The notes: generated by a model not told the origin, from the sequence alone. A DNA stretch of 51,495 nt from SZAS-103 sp038226665 (GCA_038226665.1 JBBRQI010000021.1:1-51495); one strand, 5' to 3'. Positions 7,627 through 17,228 are shown, counted from the stretch's first letter. A program made the numbers and translations.

Positions 7627-8874
7627 GTGCAACCCATGGTCATCGACACCGGCAATACCGCTTTCATGCTGCTGTGCTCCAGCCTGGTCATGCTGATGAC
7701 GCCTGGATTGGCGTTCTTCTACGGCGGCCTGGTCGGACGCAAGAATGTGCTCGCGATCATGATCCAGAGCTTCGTGTCGATGGGCTGGACGACGGTGCTG
7801 TGGTGGGCGTTCGGTTTCTCGATGTGCTTCAGCGGCGACATCAAGACGCATACCGATTTCATGGGGATCATCGGCAATTTCGATTGGGCCTTCCTCAATG
7901 GGATCACCCTGAACACGCCCGCGCCGGCCAACCCGACCATTCCGATGTTTGTGTTCTGCGCCTACCAGATGATGTTCGCGATCATCACCCCGGCGTTGAT
8001 CACCGGTGCCTTCGCCAACCGCGTCACGTTCAAGGCTTACATGCTGTTCCTGACCGGTTGGCTGGTCCTCGTCTATTTCCCGTTCGTGCACATGATCTGG
8101 GGCGGCGGGATCCTCGCGAGCTACGGCGTACTGGATTTCGCGGGCGGCATCGTCGTCCACAACATCGCCGGCATCGCGGCGCTCGCGTCGGTGCTGTACG
8201 TCGGCAAGCGTCGCATCGCGGATCGCGGTCCGCATTCGATCCCGCTGGTCGCGCTCGGCACAGGCCTGCTGTGGTTCGGCTGGTATGGCTTCAATGCAGG
8301 CAGCGAGCTGCGCGTCGATGCAGTCACCGCGGTCGCGTTCGTGAACACCGACTTCGCCGCGAGCTTTGCCGCGATCGCATGGCTGGCCATCGAATGGATC
8401 ACCACCAAGAAGCCGAAATTCCTCGGCCTGCTGACCGGCGCGGTCGCGGGACTTGCGACCATCACTCCGGCCGCCGGTTACGTATCGCCGGCGATGGCAT
8501 GCGTCATCGGGGTGATCTCGGGTTTGGTGTGCTTCTATGCCGTGGCGCTGAAGAACAAGCTCGGCTGGGACGATGCACTCGATGTCTGGGGCGTGCATGG
8601 CGTCGGCGGCGCGCTCGGCATTGTCCTGTGCGGCGTGTTCGCGACGACCGCATTCAATCCGGCCGGCGCCGATGGTTTGCTGCATGGCAACCCGCATTTC
8701 TTCATCGTGCAGGTGTGCGCGGTGGCGCTGTCGTCGGTCTGGGCCTTTGTGTTCACCTACGGAATGCTGTGGCTGATCGATCGCATCACCACGGTGAAAG
8801 TCGATGAAGCCGGAGAAGCAGCGGGCCTTGACGAATCGATTCACGGCGAAGCCGCGTACCTGGAAGGCATCTGA
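7627..8874 (+). CDS. amtB: Ammonium transporter AmtB
   Basis: 415 residues and eleven hydrophobic segments expected for the Amt/MEP/Rh channel family, which conducts ammonia/ammonium through the inner membrane as a trimer. Seen: the opening GNTAFMLLCSSLVMLMTPGL, AFFYGGLVGRKNVL, the two pore histidines H155 (HMIWGGG) and H324 (WGVHGVGG), LWFGWYGFNAGS and the acidic cytoplasmic tail. The GTG start at 7627 has GAGGGG nine bases upstream; an ATG three codons later is an alternative. There is no cleavable signal peptide of the E. coli AmtB type. Usually amtB follows glnK (a PII regulator); no glnK lies beside it here, so PII control must come from elsewhere. No sigma-54 promoter was found in the 219 bases upstream. 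Confidence 0.95.
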   Translation: MQPMVIDTGNTAFMLLCSSLVMLMTPGLAFFYGGLVGRKNVLAIMIQSFVSMGWTTVLWWAFGFSMCFSGDIKTHTDFMGIIGNFDWAFLNGITLNTPAPANPTIPMFVFCAYQMMFAIITPALITGAFANRVTFKAYMLFLTGWLVLVYFPFVHMIWGGGILASYGVLDFAGGIVVHNIAGIAALASVLYVGKRRIADRGPHSIPLVALGTGLLWFGWYGFNAGSELRVDAVTAVAFVNTDFAASFAAIAWLAIEWITTKKPKFLGLLTGAVAGLATITPAAGYVSPAMACVIGVISGLVCFYAVALKNKLGWDDALDVWGVHGVGGALGIVLCGVFATTAFNPAGADGLLHGNPHFFIVQVCAVALSSVWAFVFTYGMLWLIDRITTVKVDEAGEAAGLDESIHGEAAYLEGI

Positions 8875-9251
8875 GGCTGTCGACAAGGGCAGGTATGCTC
8901 CCGCCTGTTTTAGATGCTTTCCCGATCACCGGGACGAGCGCTGCGCACTACGCGAGCCCGATCCGGGGCGGGTGATGCGGCGGCGGCTACAGGTTCCTGA
9001 CGCGCGATTTGGAACCGCCCCATACGATTGGTGCGCCTGCTTCCGCCGGCGCGTCATCAAGGCCTCGTTGCGCACGAGGCGACGGCCTTGGTCAGCTTGG
9101 GGCTGGTCAAATCAGGATGAACGGCACTTTTACCGCTGCCTTCCAGCACCTGAATGCGAACATTAATTCCCCGATACGATTCGAATGTCCATTCGGTACG
9201 CGGCTATAAGGGTATTGCCTCAGCAGCATTTTCCCTCATTGGAGTGAACCC
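8875..9251. other. Intergenic stretch between amtB and the WXXGXW gene
   Basis: About 375 bases. The proximal half is GC-rich with no terminator that I can support. The distal 100 bases become AT-richer (AACATTAATTCCCCGATACG near 9160) and contain a TATAAG at 9206-9211 that may be the -10 box for the downstream gene, but no good -35 partner was found. Confidence 0.4.
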
Positions 9252-10589
9252 ATGAACATGATCAAACCATTCAACCGTCAGGCGCTGCTCGGCGTTCTCG
9301 CAGCGCCGCTGGCTGCGGCCATCATGATGGCATTGCCATCGGCAGCGTCCGCGCAAATCGTGGTGTCCGTGGACATCGCGCCGCCGCCGATCCCCGTCTA
9401 CGAACAGCCGCCGCTTCCGGGCGAAGGTTATATCTGGACGCCGGGCTATTGGGCTTACGACCAGGCCGACTACTACTGGGTGCCAGGCACCTGGGTGCGC
9501 CCGCCCACCGTCGGTTACCTGTGGACACCCGGTTACTGGGGCTGGGACGGTAATCGCTACGCATTCCGCTCCGGATACTGGGGCACGCACGTCGGCTTCT
9601 ACGGCGGCATCAATTACGGTTATGGGTACGGCGGTCGCGGCTACGAAGGCGGCTACTGGAATCGTGGCGCGTTTTACTACAACCGCAACGTCAACGCTTT
9701 CGGCGCATACCGCGTGCGCAACGTTTACGAGCGCCCGGTCGTCAACGTGACGATCAACCGTATCAGCTTCAATGGCGGCACCGGCGGCATCAACATCCGC
9801 GCCTCAAACGACGAGCAACGTTGGGATCGCGAGCATCACGTCCAGCCGAACGCGGAACAGCAGCGCCAGCGCGAGATGGCTAGCCAGAACAAGGAACTGC
9901 GCGCTTCGGTCAACCATGGCGCGCCGACGATCGCCGCGACTCCGAAAGCAGGCGTATTCGAAGGCCCCGGCGTCGTGCGTGCCCGCGAAGCCAGCGCCGC
10001 TGCAAATGAGTCGAAGGCGAATCGGACTGACGGCAAGCCGAATGCCGAAGCGCCAATGGCCAATCGCGATCAGGCCAAAACCAACGCCGAGTCGGCAAAG
10101 GTGAATGCCGAGGCACCGAAAACAAATGGTGCGGCTGTTAAGTCGAATGCCGATGCAGCGAAGACCGCTCGTGAAGATGCAAGGGTGAAAGACGCCGCAG
10201 CGAAAACCAATGTTGCAGACGCAAATGCGGATGCAGCGAAGACCGCGCGTGAGGATGCACGGATGAAGGCAGACGCAGCAAGGACTCAACGCCAGGACGC
10301 AAGGATGAAGTCCGAGGCTGCGAAGACGGACCGCAACGACGCAATGCGCAATCCGGATGCGGGGCGTGCCGAAAGGCCGCGAGCGAATGCGGACGCCAAT
10401 GGAATGCAACAGGACAACCAGCGTCCAAACCAGCGCGTCAACGCACAAAACCCGCAGCGGGCCGACCGCCAGCCGCAGGGTCCGCGCCCTGCAAACCCGA
10501 TGGCCCGTCCCGAACAGGCTCGCAAAGCACCATCTGCTGCAAGCAATGAGAACGACAAGAAGAAGGAAGAACAACATCAGCAACACTGA
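9252..10589 (+). CDS. WXXGXW/YXWVPG-repeat secreted protein with low-complexity tail
   Basis: 445 residues. A signal peptide (about residues 1-35, ending SAASAQ) is followed by a PPPIPVYEQPPLPGEG linker. Three to four copies of a W-rich repeat follow: GYIWTPGYW, YYWVPGTWVRPP, GYLWTPGYWGW, FRSGYWG. This is the YXWVPGxW / WXXGXW repeat family found in proteobacterial envelope proteins. A Gly/Tyr/Asn-rich patch (about 120-165) leads into VVNVTINRISFNGG. The C-terminal half (from about 210) is a hydrophilic A/K/N/D/R-rich repeat with no predicted fold and a basic, Gln/His-rich end. Export is supported; the role (surface or cell-wall binding) is inference. ATG at 9252 is preceded by GGAG (TTGGAGTGAACCC) at good spacing. 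Confidence 0.85.
   Translation: MNMIKPFNRQALLGVLAAPLAAAIMMALPSAASAQIVVSVDIAPPPIPVYEQPPLPGEGYIWTPGYWAYDQADYYWVPGTWVRPPTVGYLWTPGYWGWDGNRYAFRSGYWGTHVGFYGGINYGYGYGGRGYEGGYWNRGAFYYNRNVNAFGAYRVRNVYERPVVNVTINRISFNGGTGGINIRASNDEQRWDREHHVQPNAEQQRQREMASQNKELRASVNHGAPTIAATPKAGVFEGPGVVRAREASAAANESKANRTDGKPNAEAPMANRDQAKTNAESAKVNAEAPKTNGAAVKSNADAAKTAREDARVKDAAAKTNVADANADAAKTAREDARMKADAARTQRQDARMKSEAAKTDRNDAMRNPDAGRAERPRANADANGMQQDNQRPNQRVNAQNPQRADRQPQGPRPANPMARPEQARKAPSAASNENDKKKEEQHQQH
10149..10267 (+). repeat. Imperfect direct repeats encoding the Ala/Lys/Asp tail
   Basis: Two 41-base units, 10149-10189 and 10227-10267, differ at only a few positions and start 78 bases (26 codons) apart, so the repeat stays in frame (A..AAKTAREDAR(V/M)K). 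Weaker copies flank them. This looks like recent intragenic duplication of a short codon block. Confidence 0.75.
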
Positions 10590-10663
10590 TGGCAGCAGGT
10601 CATCGCGGCGGCGCGTCGAAGCGACTGTCTTGCGCGCCGGTTACTTCAAGCAACAACACAGGA

Positions 10664-10688
10664 ACCCGCCGAAAGGCGGGTTTCTGTT
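10664..10688 (+). terminator. Rho-independent terminator after the WXXGXW gene
   Basis: ACCCGCC-GAAA-GGCGGGT stem-loop followed by TTCTGTTT. It is 75 bases beyond the stop at 10589 and just before the convergent oxidase pseudogene. The GAAA tetraloop stabilises it. Confidence 0.8.
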
Positions 10689-10711
10689 TGGCGTCCCGAA
10701 GAGCAATGCCG

Positions 10712-11855
10712 TCAGTGCACCTCGCGGTTCTGTTCGGTCTGCTTCGATGCGATGCTGAAACGCGGTTCGATCGCACCGTGGTCGAGCATGCGCGCGGTCA
10801 GGTATTCGCCGACCGCAGGCCCGTGCTTGAAGCCGTGACCGGAACCGCCGCCTGCAATCCAGACATTGTCGAATGCGGGATGGCGGTCGATCACGAAGTC
10901 GCCGTTCGAGGTGTTCTCGTACTGACAGACTTCAGCGCTGAGCAACGGCGCCGTGGCGAACGCAGGAAATCGTCGTGCGAGGAATTCACGCGCCTGCGCG
11001 ATGCGCGCTGGATTCGGCATGCGTTCCATGCTGTCTGGATCGACCGCTTCACCGTGCGTGTCGTGAGCGACCTTGAATCCGCGTCCCGAAGCCGTAATAG
11101 TCGCGGCCAAAGTCGAGCCAGATCGGCAGAGCAGACGGCGCGAATCGACGATCGCCCGCAACGATGCCGAAATAAAACACTTCCTGCCGCGTCGGGAAAA
11201 TGCGACGACCGAGCACCTCCGGCAATACATTGCCGAGCCACGGCCCGCAGGCGAATACGAAGCGTTCGGCGCTGATCGTTTCGCCAGAAACCGTGCGGAT
11301 TTCAGCAAGGCTTCGGCTATCACTCGCTGGAGCGAGCACCGTGTCGATGCGTAACTCGGACCCGCCGCGCAAGCAATCCGCGACCACGGCCTGCACCGCG
11401 CGACGCGCCAACAGTCCACCACTCCCGGGTTCGAGGATTGCCCAGCCACCGTGTGGAATCACGATCTGTGGATAGCGTTGCATGAGTGCGTTCGCATCGA
11501 GTACTTCATGCGGGATGCCGCACTGTTCGAGCGTTGCAACCGATTGATGCGCCGCAACGTCATCGGCGTTCGCCATCCACAACACGCCGGATTCGCGGAA
11601 CAATTCCGGTTGCGCGATCTTCACGAAGAAATCCTTCCAGACGGCCAGCGAGCGCTGCGACATCCGCGTGTAGATCGCATCCGGCCCATAGGCCATGCGG
11701 ATCACCCGCGTCTCGCCGCCTGAACTTGCGCGCGCATTTGCCGGACCGTATTTGTCGACCAGCAGTACGCGCTGGCCGGCGCGCTGCAGGTGCCACGCAG
11801 TCCATGCGCCGAACACGCCGGCTCCTATCACTGCGACATCGTAGGAATGGCTCAT
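10712..11855 (-). pseudogene. SolA-like FAD-dependent amino-acid oxidase, frameshifted
   Basis: A monomeric sarcosine / N-methyltryptophan oxidase (SolA/DadA-like) reading frame in two pieces. From ATG 11855 it reads SYDVAVIGAGVFGAWTAWHL (Rossmann FAD motif GxGxxG), VDKYGPANARASSGGETRVI and WLDFGRDYYGFG. Then the frame must shift at about 11084 to continue GFKVAHDTHGEAVDPDSMER, EVCQYENTSNGDFVIDRHP and WIAGGGSGHGFKHGP. The cysteine in EVCQYE is at the position of the covalent flavin cysteine of the family. One extra base (or two missing ones) inside a GGGACGCGG run explains the break, so either a recent frameshift mutation or a sequencing error is possible. Total size (about 380 codons) is normal. 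The intact enzyme would oxidise N-methylated amino acids to release H2O2. No other lesion is visible. Confidence 0.85.
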
Positions 11856-12248
11856 CGTAAGAATCGCATTGTGTACGCCATCGTCAGTGTAGGCCGAGCG
11901 CAGTCGTCGACGCAGCGAATATTTCACTGACCGAACCAGTCGCCAATACTGAATCTGGCATTCACCTGCCGCCCGCCGTGCGGTCGACCACTCGGCACGC
12001 GCTTGAACGACAGCGACGCGCTGATCAAGGCTCTCGGCGGCGCCTGGGAAGCCGGCGACCTGCCGGTTGCGCGGGACATCTTACCTGCCCGATCCAGCGC
12101 CAACCATCGCGCACTCAGCCCCAAGGCTGCTGCCGCGCGTGCGAAGAATTGATCGGGCATAGGCCGAACGGCACTTGCCGGGTAATGCCGCGCTCCCGAC
12201 CATGCGCATTCGCCGATGTTCCGGTCAATTGTTTCGAAGGGGTAGCGC
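11856..12248. other. Intergenic stretch with a possible outer-membrane efflux gene remnant
   Basis: About 390 bases. Around 12003-12085 the plus strand can be read as LNDSDALIKALGGAWEAGDLP, which resembles the extreme C-terminus of NodT-family outer-membrane efflux lipoproteins (ALxKALGGGW). The frame is broken just upstream. The match is short and may be chance. The last 100 bases must hold the promoter of the aminopeptidase gene. Confidence 0.3.
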
Positions 12249-14924
12249 ATGCGTCGCATTCTTGTCTCAGCCATCGCCCTCACGCTCGTGGGAATGTCCT
12301 CGGTTCCCGCAGTACATGCCAATGCGCAGGCTACGAACGCCATCGAACAAACCACCACGCAATTGCCGCGCAAAGTACGGCCCACGCATTACGCTGTCGC
12401 GATGACGCCGGATGCGGCGAACCTGCGATTCGACGGCAGGGCGGCGATCGACATCGATGTGTTGCAGGCGACGAACAGCATTACCCTCAACGCGATCGAC
12501 ATGACCTTCCCGAAGGTCGTGCTGTCTTCGGCACACGGCGGTGCGCAGTTCGCAACCCCGCGGGTCAACATCGACAACGATGCGCAGACCACGACCTTTG
12601 TCTTCGACAAACCCATCGCGCCCGGCAGCTACACGCTCGCGATGGACTACACCGGCAAGATCGGCACGCAAGCGAACGGCATGTTCGCGATCGACTACGA
12701 CACCAAGGCCGGCAAGCAGCGCGCGCTGTACACGCAGTTCGAGAATTCCGACGCGCGTCGTTTCATTCCGTCGTGGGACGAACCTGCGTACAAGGCGACC
12801 TTCGACCTGACGGTCACCATTCCAGTCGCGCAGATGGCAATCAGCAACATGCCAGTCGTACAGCGGAAGGAGATCGGCGGCGGACTGGCGCGCGTGCGCT
12901 TCGCGCAATCGCCGAAGATGTCCACCTATCTCCTGTTCTTCGGCCTCGGCGATTTCGAACGCGCGACGACCACGCTCGGCAACACCGAAATCGGCGTCGT
13001 CACCCAGAAGGGTTCGTCATCGCAGGCCGCGTTCGCGCTTGAGTCGGCCAAGGCTATCCTCGCAGAATACAACGATTATTTCGGCACGCCGTATCCGCTG
13101 CCCAAACTCGACAACATCGCCTCGCCGGGCTCCAGTCAGTTCTTCGGCGCGATGGAGAACTGGGGCGCGATCTTCACCTTCGAGCGCGACATGCTGCTCG
13201 ATCCGGCGATCGCAACGCAGGCCGACAAGCAGGGCGTGTTCGACGTGGAGGCGCACGAGATGGCGCACCAGTGGTTCGGTGACTTGGTGACGATGAGCTG
13301 GTGGGACGACCTCTGGCTCAACGAAGGTTTTGCGTCGTGGATGCAGGGCCGCACCACCGAGAAGCTGCACCCGGAATGGAACAGCGCGCTGTCGGCGGTG
13401 AACGTGCGCGAAAGGGCGATGTCGCGCGATGCGATCGTCACCACGCATCCTGTCGTGCAGCACATCGAGACGGTCGAACAGGCCAGTCAGGCATTCGATG
13501 CCATCACCTATTCCAAGGGAGAGTCGGTCATCCGCATGCTCGAGGGTTATGTCGGCGCGGATGCTTGGCGCGAAGGCGTGCGCCGCTACATCAAGGCGCA
13601 TGCGCACGGCAACACGGTGTCGGACGATCTTTGGCGCGAAGTCGAAACCGCCGCAGGCAAGCCGATTACCGAGATCGCACATGAGTTCACGCTGCAACCG
13701 GGCGTGCCCCTGATCCGCGTCGCATCGGCAACATGCCGCAATGGCACGACGACGCTGAAGCTCGAACAAGGCGAGTTCACCAAGGATCGACCCGGCAAGA
13801 CGCCGTTGTCGTGGCGCGTGCCCGTGATTGCACAGACACTCGGCGCGCAGGTGCCCGGCACCGACAGGACTACGCGCACGCTGGTGACCGCTGGCAAGGC
13901 GACGCTCGACGTGCCCGGCTGCGGCACGGTCGTTGTCAACCCAGGGCAGAGCGGTTACTACCGCACCTTGTATTCGCCGCAGCAGTTCGCGGCGCTGAAG
14001 TCCGATTTCGCCAGACTCGCACCGATCGATCAACTTGGGATCATGAACGATACGTGGGCGCTCGGCATGGCGGGGCTGCAACCGGCTTCGGATTACCTCG
14101 ACCTTGTACGGGCGACGTCTGCCGATGCCGACCCGCAGATCTGGGGCGATGTCGCGCGATCGTTCGCATCGCTCAACAATTACTACGACGGCGATGCCGC
14201 ACGGCAGGCGGCGTGGCGCGCTTTCGCGATCGCGCGGCTGTCGCCGGTGTTCGAGCGCATCGGCTGGATCGCGCGACCCGGCGAGGTCGATCCGGTAAAG
14301 AATTTGCGCGAAGACCTGATCGACGCGCTCAGTACGCTCGACGATCCGAGGATGATCGCGGAAGCGCGCCGGCGTTACGCGGCGCAATCTTCCGACCCGA
14401 CGGCGGTGCCGGCGGCATTGCGCAAGGTGATCACCGGCCTGGTTGCGCGACATGCCGATGCGGCAACGTGGGAACAGTTGCATGCGGCGGCGCGTGCTTC
14501 GATGACGCCGCTGATCAAGGACGATCTGTATGCGTACCTTTCGACGACCGAAGATGCGGCGCTCGCGCAGCGTGCGCTCGACCTCTCGCTGACGGATGAG
14601 CCGGGCGCGACCAACAGCGCCGCGATGATCGGAACCGTCGCGGACCGGCACCCCGAACTTGCCTTCGATTTCGCTGTCGCGCACATGGCGCAAGTCGATG
14701 CGAAAGTCGATTCGACGTCGCGCAGCCGCTATTACCCGGGGCTGGCGGACAACTCACTCGACCCGGCGACGATCGGCAAGGTCAAGGCATTCGCCGAAGC
14801 GCACATCGCCGCCGGTTCACGGCGTGCGGCCGACACGGCGGTGTCGACGATCACCTATCGCATCATGGTTCGCAACGAGCGCCTGCCCACGATCGATGCG
14901 TGGCTCAGGAGCAACATGCACTGA
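12249..14924 (+). CDS. Exported M1-family zinc aminopeptidase
   Basis: 891 residues. Signal peptide at residues 1-25 (MRRILVSAIALTLVGMSSVP, cleavage near VHANA). N-terminal beta domain, then the exopeptidase motif GAMEN (residues 300-304) and the gluzincin site HEMAHQWFGD...WLNE with zinc ligands H336, H340 and E359. A catalytic tyrosine is likely in ITYSKGESVIRML, and an ERAP1-like helical C-terminal domain fills the last 330 residues. It removes N-terminal amino acids from peptides; the signal peptide puts it in the periplasm or outside, unlike cytoplasmic PepN. The size agrees with secreted M1 enzymes of Xanthomonadales. ATG 12249 follows a GAAGGGGTAGCGC ribosome binding site. It is a single gene with no obvious partner. 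Confidence 0.93.
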   Translation: MRRILVSAIALTLVGMSSVPAVHANAQATNAIEQTTTQLPRKVRPTHYAVAMTPDAANLRFDGRAAIDIDVLQATNSITLNAIDMTFPKVVLSSAHGGAQFATPRVNIDNDAQTTTFVFDKPIAPGSYTLAMDYTGKIGTQANGMFAIDYDTKAGKQRALYTQFENSDARRFIPSWDEPAYKATFDLTVTIPVAQMAISNMPVVQRKEIGGGLARVRFAQSPKMSTYLLFFGLGDFERATTTLGNTEIGVVTQKGSSSQAAFALESAKAILAEYNDYFGTPYPLPKLDNIASPGSSQFFGAMENWGAIFTFERDMLLDPAIATQADKQGVFDVEAHEMAHQWFGDLVTMSWWDDLWLNEGFASWMQGRTTEKLHPEWNSALSAVNVRERAMSRDAIVTTHPVVQHIETVEQASQAFDAITYSKGESVIRMLEGYVGADAWREGVRRYIKAHAHGNTVSDDLWREVETAAGKPITEIAHEFTLQPGVPLIRVASATCRNGTTTLKLEQGEFTKDRPGKTPLSWRVPVIAQTLGAQVPGTDRTTRTLVTAGKATLDVPGCGTVVVNPGQSGYYRTLYSPQQFAALKSDFARLAPIDQLGIMNDTWALGMAGLQPASDYLDLVRATSADADPQIWGDVARSFASLNNYYDGDAARQAAWRAFAIARLSPVFERIGWIARPGEVDPVKNLREDLIDALSTLDDPRMIAEARRRYAAQSSDPTAVPAALRKVITGLVARHADAATWEQLHAAARASMTPLIKDDLYAYLSTTEDAALAQRALDLSLTDEPGATNSAAMIGTVADRHPELAFDFAVAHMAQVDAKVDSTSRSRYYPGLADNSLDPATIGKVKAFAEAHIAAGSRRAADTAVSTITYRIMVRNERLPTIDAWLRSNMH

Positions 14925-15200
14925 TGCCACGTGCATTGATTCAGGTCAACGCGCGAAGAACGCCTCGGCATCCTTCGCGACAGTGCACTTCAGGTCACCC
15001 ACTTTTCAGTCGCCATCGCGTTGCATTGCGCCCGAACGTGTGCAATCTCACGCGTATCGTTGCCACGTCGATCCACTTCCTCGACAACCGCCGCGTCGAA
15101 ACCGGCAGCCATCATTATCAGCCGACCTGTTTACCCGCCATTTCAGTACGCAAGGCGAATTGCCTGTACCTTATGCGCCATTCCACGATCGGAAACGTCG

Positions 15201-16157
15201 ATGAATACGCATGGATGGACGCTTTGCGCGTTGCTCGCGCTGGTACCTCTCGCCAACGCAGGGGCTGCCGAACAGGCTGCGCAAGACCCGCCCGACGACA
15301 AAGCAGCAGGCGACACCACACAACAGATCGACGCCTGCAAGCAGCAGCAGCGGGCTGCGGGCGAGAAGACCGAGCTCAAGACCGCGATCAAGTGCGCAGC
15401 CAAGGTCGTGTTCCAGAGCCGCATCCGCCACAAGAAGGACGAGGACGCCGTCGAGATGACGGTCGGGTCGCCGCCGATGGTCACCGACGACTCCGACACC
15501 CCCGGCGACAACAACTGGGAAGTCAATCTCGGCATGCACGCGGAATTCGCGGGCGGTGATCATCGCATCGAGGCGCCCACGATCGATATCAACTATGGAA
15601 TCGGCGACACCATACAGCTGACCTACGAGGTTCCGTACGCATTCGTGCGCACCGAAGACGACAACGGGCAGCGCGTGTCCGCCAACGGCTTCGGCGATTC
15701 CATCCTCGGCCTCAAGTACCGGTTCTACGACAACAAGGACGCCGGCCTGTCGTTCGCGTTTTATCCACAGGCCGAATTCAGGACCCCGGGTTCGAGCAAG
15801 ATCGTCTCGGAGGTCAATACCGGCGTCATTTTGCCGCTGGTGATGACGAAGGAATACGAACACGCATCGATCGGCGCGGAGGCAGGCGTCGAACTCTCCG
15901 GCGGCGAACAACGCTGGTTCGCAAGCTTCGGCGCCGGCAAGCGCCTCACCGACCGCACCGCCATTCTCGCCGAAATTGCCGGCACCGATATCAACTCACC
16001 ACAATCCAAACATATCCTGCTCAATGTCGGCCTGCGGCACAAGATCAGCGAGACCCAGTCGATCTCGGGAGGGCTGGGGCGCGACGTGTACGCGGGGAGT
16101 GCGGAGCGCGAGCAGACCTACGTCACGTTGAATTATCAGAAGCTGTTTGGGAAGTAG
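15201..16157 (+). CDS. Exported beta-rich (outer-membrane barrel-like) protein
   Basis: 318 residues with a signal peptide (MNTHGWTLCALLALVPLANA, cleavage near AGAAE). A charged, Cys-containing segment (residues 25-75) precedes a domain of alternating amphipathic strands: NNWEVNLGMHAEF, IQLTYEVPYAFVRTED, FGDSILGLKYRFYDN, LSFAFYPQAEF, ILLNVGLRHKI, ending TYVTLNYQKLF, where the final phenylalanine is third from the C-terminus (FGK). This resembles the phenol-degradation MetA-like / transporter-type barrels of unknown substrate. The two cysteines (C about 45 and 65) could form a disulphide. The start at 15201 has GGAAA nine bases upstream. An envelope barrel is likely; the function is not known. 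Confidence 0.72.
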   Translation: MNTHGWTLCALLALVPLANAGAAEQAAQDPPDDKAAGDTTQQIDACKQQQRAAGEKTELKTAIKCAAKVVFQSRIRHKKDEDAVEMTVGSPPMVTDDSDTPGDNNWEVNLGMHAEFAGGDHRIEAPTIDINYGIGDTIQLTYEVPYAFVRTEDDNGQRVSANGFGDSILGLKYRFYDNKDAGLSFAFYPQAEFRTPGSSKIVSEVNTGVILPLVMTKEYEHASIGAEAGVELSGGEQRWFASFGAGKRLTDRTAILAEIAGTDINSPQSKHILLNVGLRHKISETQSISGGLGRDVYAGSAEREQTYVTLNYQKLFGK

Positions 16158-16190
16158 CGGGTTTAGGCCTCATCAAGCGAAGTGCTGCAA

Positions 16191-17135
16191 TCAGGCTGCT
16201 CGAGCCGCGAAGCTCTTGCGATGATGGTCTAAAAAGAGCGATTGCTCCTGGCTGAAGCGAGCGACTCTTTTCGAGGCATCTATAGACCATCGATCGAGCA
16301 CGCTCCGGGGCAGAGACGAATGAACCAGGATTTTCCCTTCGTCTTCGAAGGAGATCAGGTGTTCGTCGAATAGCGCATCAACGTGTGGGGAAAGCATCAG
16401 GCCGTTGAATCCATTGATTCGTTCTGCGTTCGACGCTTCTTTCCACGGCTTGATATGACTAGCGATGAGCAACCGCGAGTCATCTACGCCGGTTAACCGG
16501 CAGCATGGGTCCAAGAGCAAGACGCGCTTGCGAAACAAGCCTTGTCCAATACGCGCTTTTGCCAGTTGCAGCCTTTGCGTTTCTGGGATGGAAACATCAG
16601 CTTCGATTTTATGAATGTCTTCAAGGATATCGTGATCGAAGCCCGCCTCGTTCACTTGTGCAGCCGCAGTGAAGACTGGCAAGACCTCAATGTCTAGAAG
16701 AGCGAGCAGCACATGGCCGAGCGCTTCAGATATTCCGGCCAGGTAGCAGCCTTGGTTGCCATTTCCGTTCTTCTGGATCGGAGAATGGTGAGTCGGCAAG
16801 AGCGGACCGATAGCGTCAACCTGTTCTCTGGGCCGCAACGGACGTGGGCTAGGCGTGAAGTAGACGCCAACTAGCCAACCCTCATCTGCCCAATAGTCGC
16901 CGACGGTTCCAAACTCCGAAGGCTTCGGGCTAGCGACGGCGGCTTCCGTCACGCGTCCGATGGCGCCGATGTGACCATTGGCTCAGGAAAAAACCACATC
17001 GCCGACGCGCACGAGCTTCATGTTCTCGTACGTCTGATTGATCGCGCCGTTTGCATTGAGCATGGGTGACCATAGGTACCCGCCCCGCACTTCGTGATTC
17101 CGGGTCTGCTTATGATTGACCCACCAGAAAGCCAT
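16191..17135 (-). pseudogene. EVE-HNH type nuclease gene interrupted by an in-frame UGA
   Basis: From ATG 17135, with an excellent AGGAGG before it, the frame reads MAFWWVNHKQTRNHEVRGGY, then LVRVGDVVFS, then TGA (16983-16985). It continues in the same frame ANGHIGAIGRV...SPKPSEFG and EGWLVGVYF, and ends at 16191. The N-terminal 150 residues look like an EVE/PUA-like modified-base-binding domain. The C-terminal part has an HNH_2 nuclease core (CRLTGVDDSRLLIASHIKPW, then GLMLSPHVDALFDEHLI). Such fusions act as modification-dependent restriction enzymes. Because the frame is the same on both sides of the stop, a base substitution, not an indel, is the cause, unless UGA is read through. A GTG at 16952 could restart translation and give 253 residues with the nuclease but a broken reader domain. 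The gene stands alone, with no methylase nearby. Confidence 0.8.
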
Positions 17136-17228
17136 TGTGGTCCTCCTGACGGCCAGGGTAGCACTGCTGGCGATTTAGCCCGTGCGGGCGGGCACCCGCT
17201 AATATCTTCGTCCGCTAAGATTGCCCTC

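Noticed and set aside
7480..8886. Minus-strand open frame running through amtB into the DUF2785 gene
   Set aside because: Only the last 299 residues (from ATG 7407) match a protein family; the upstream part is antisense to amtB.
16983..16993. Ribosomal frameshift at the A6/T6 run in the EVE-HNH gene
   Set aside because: The reading frame is the same on both sides of the stop, so a frameshift would not restore the protein.
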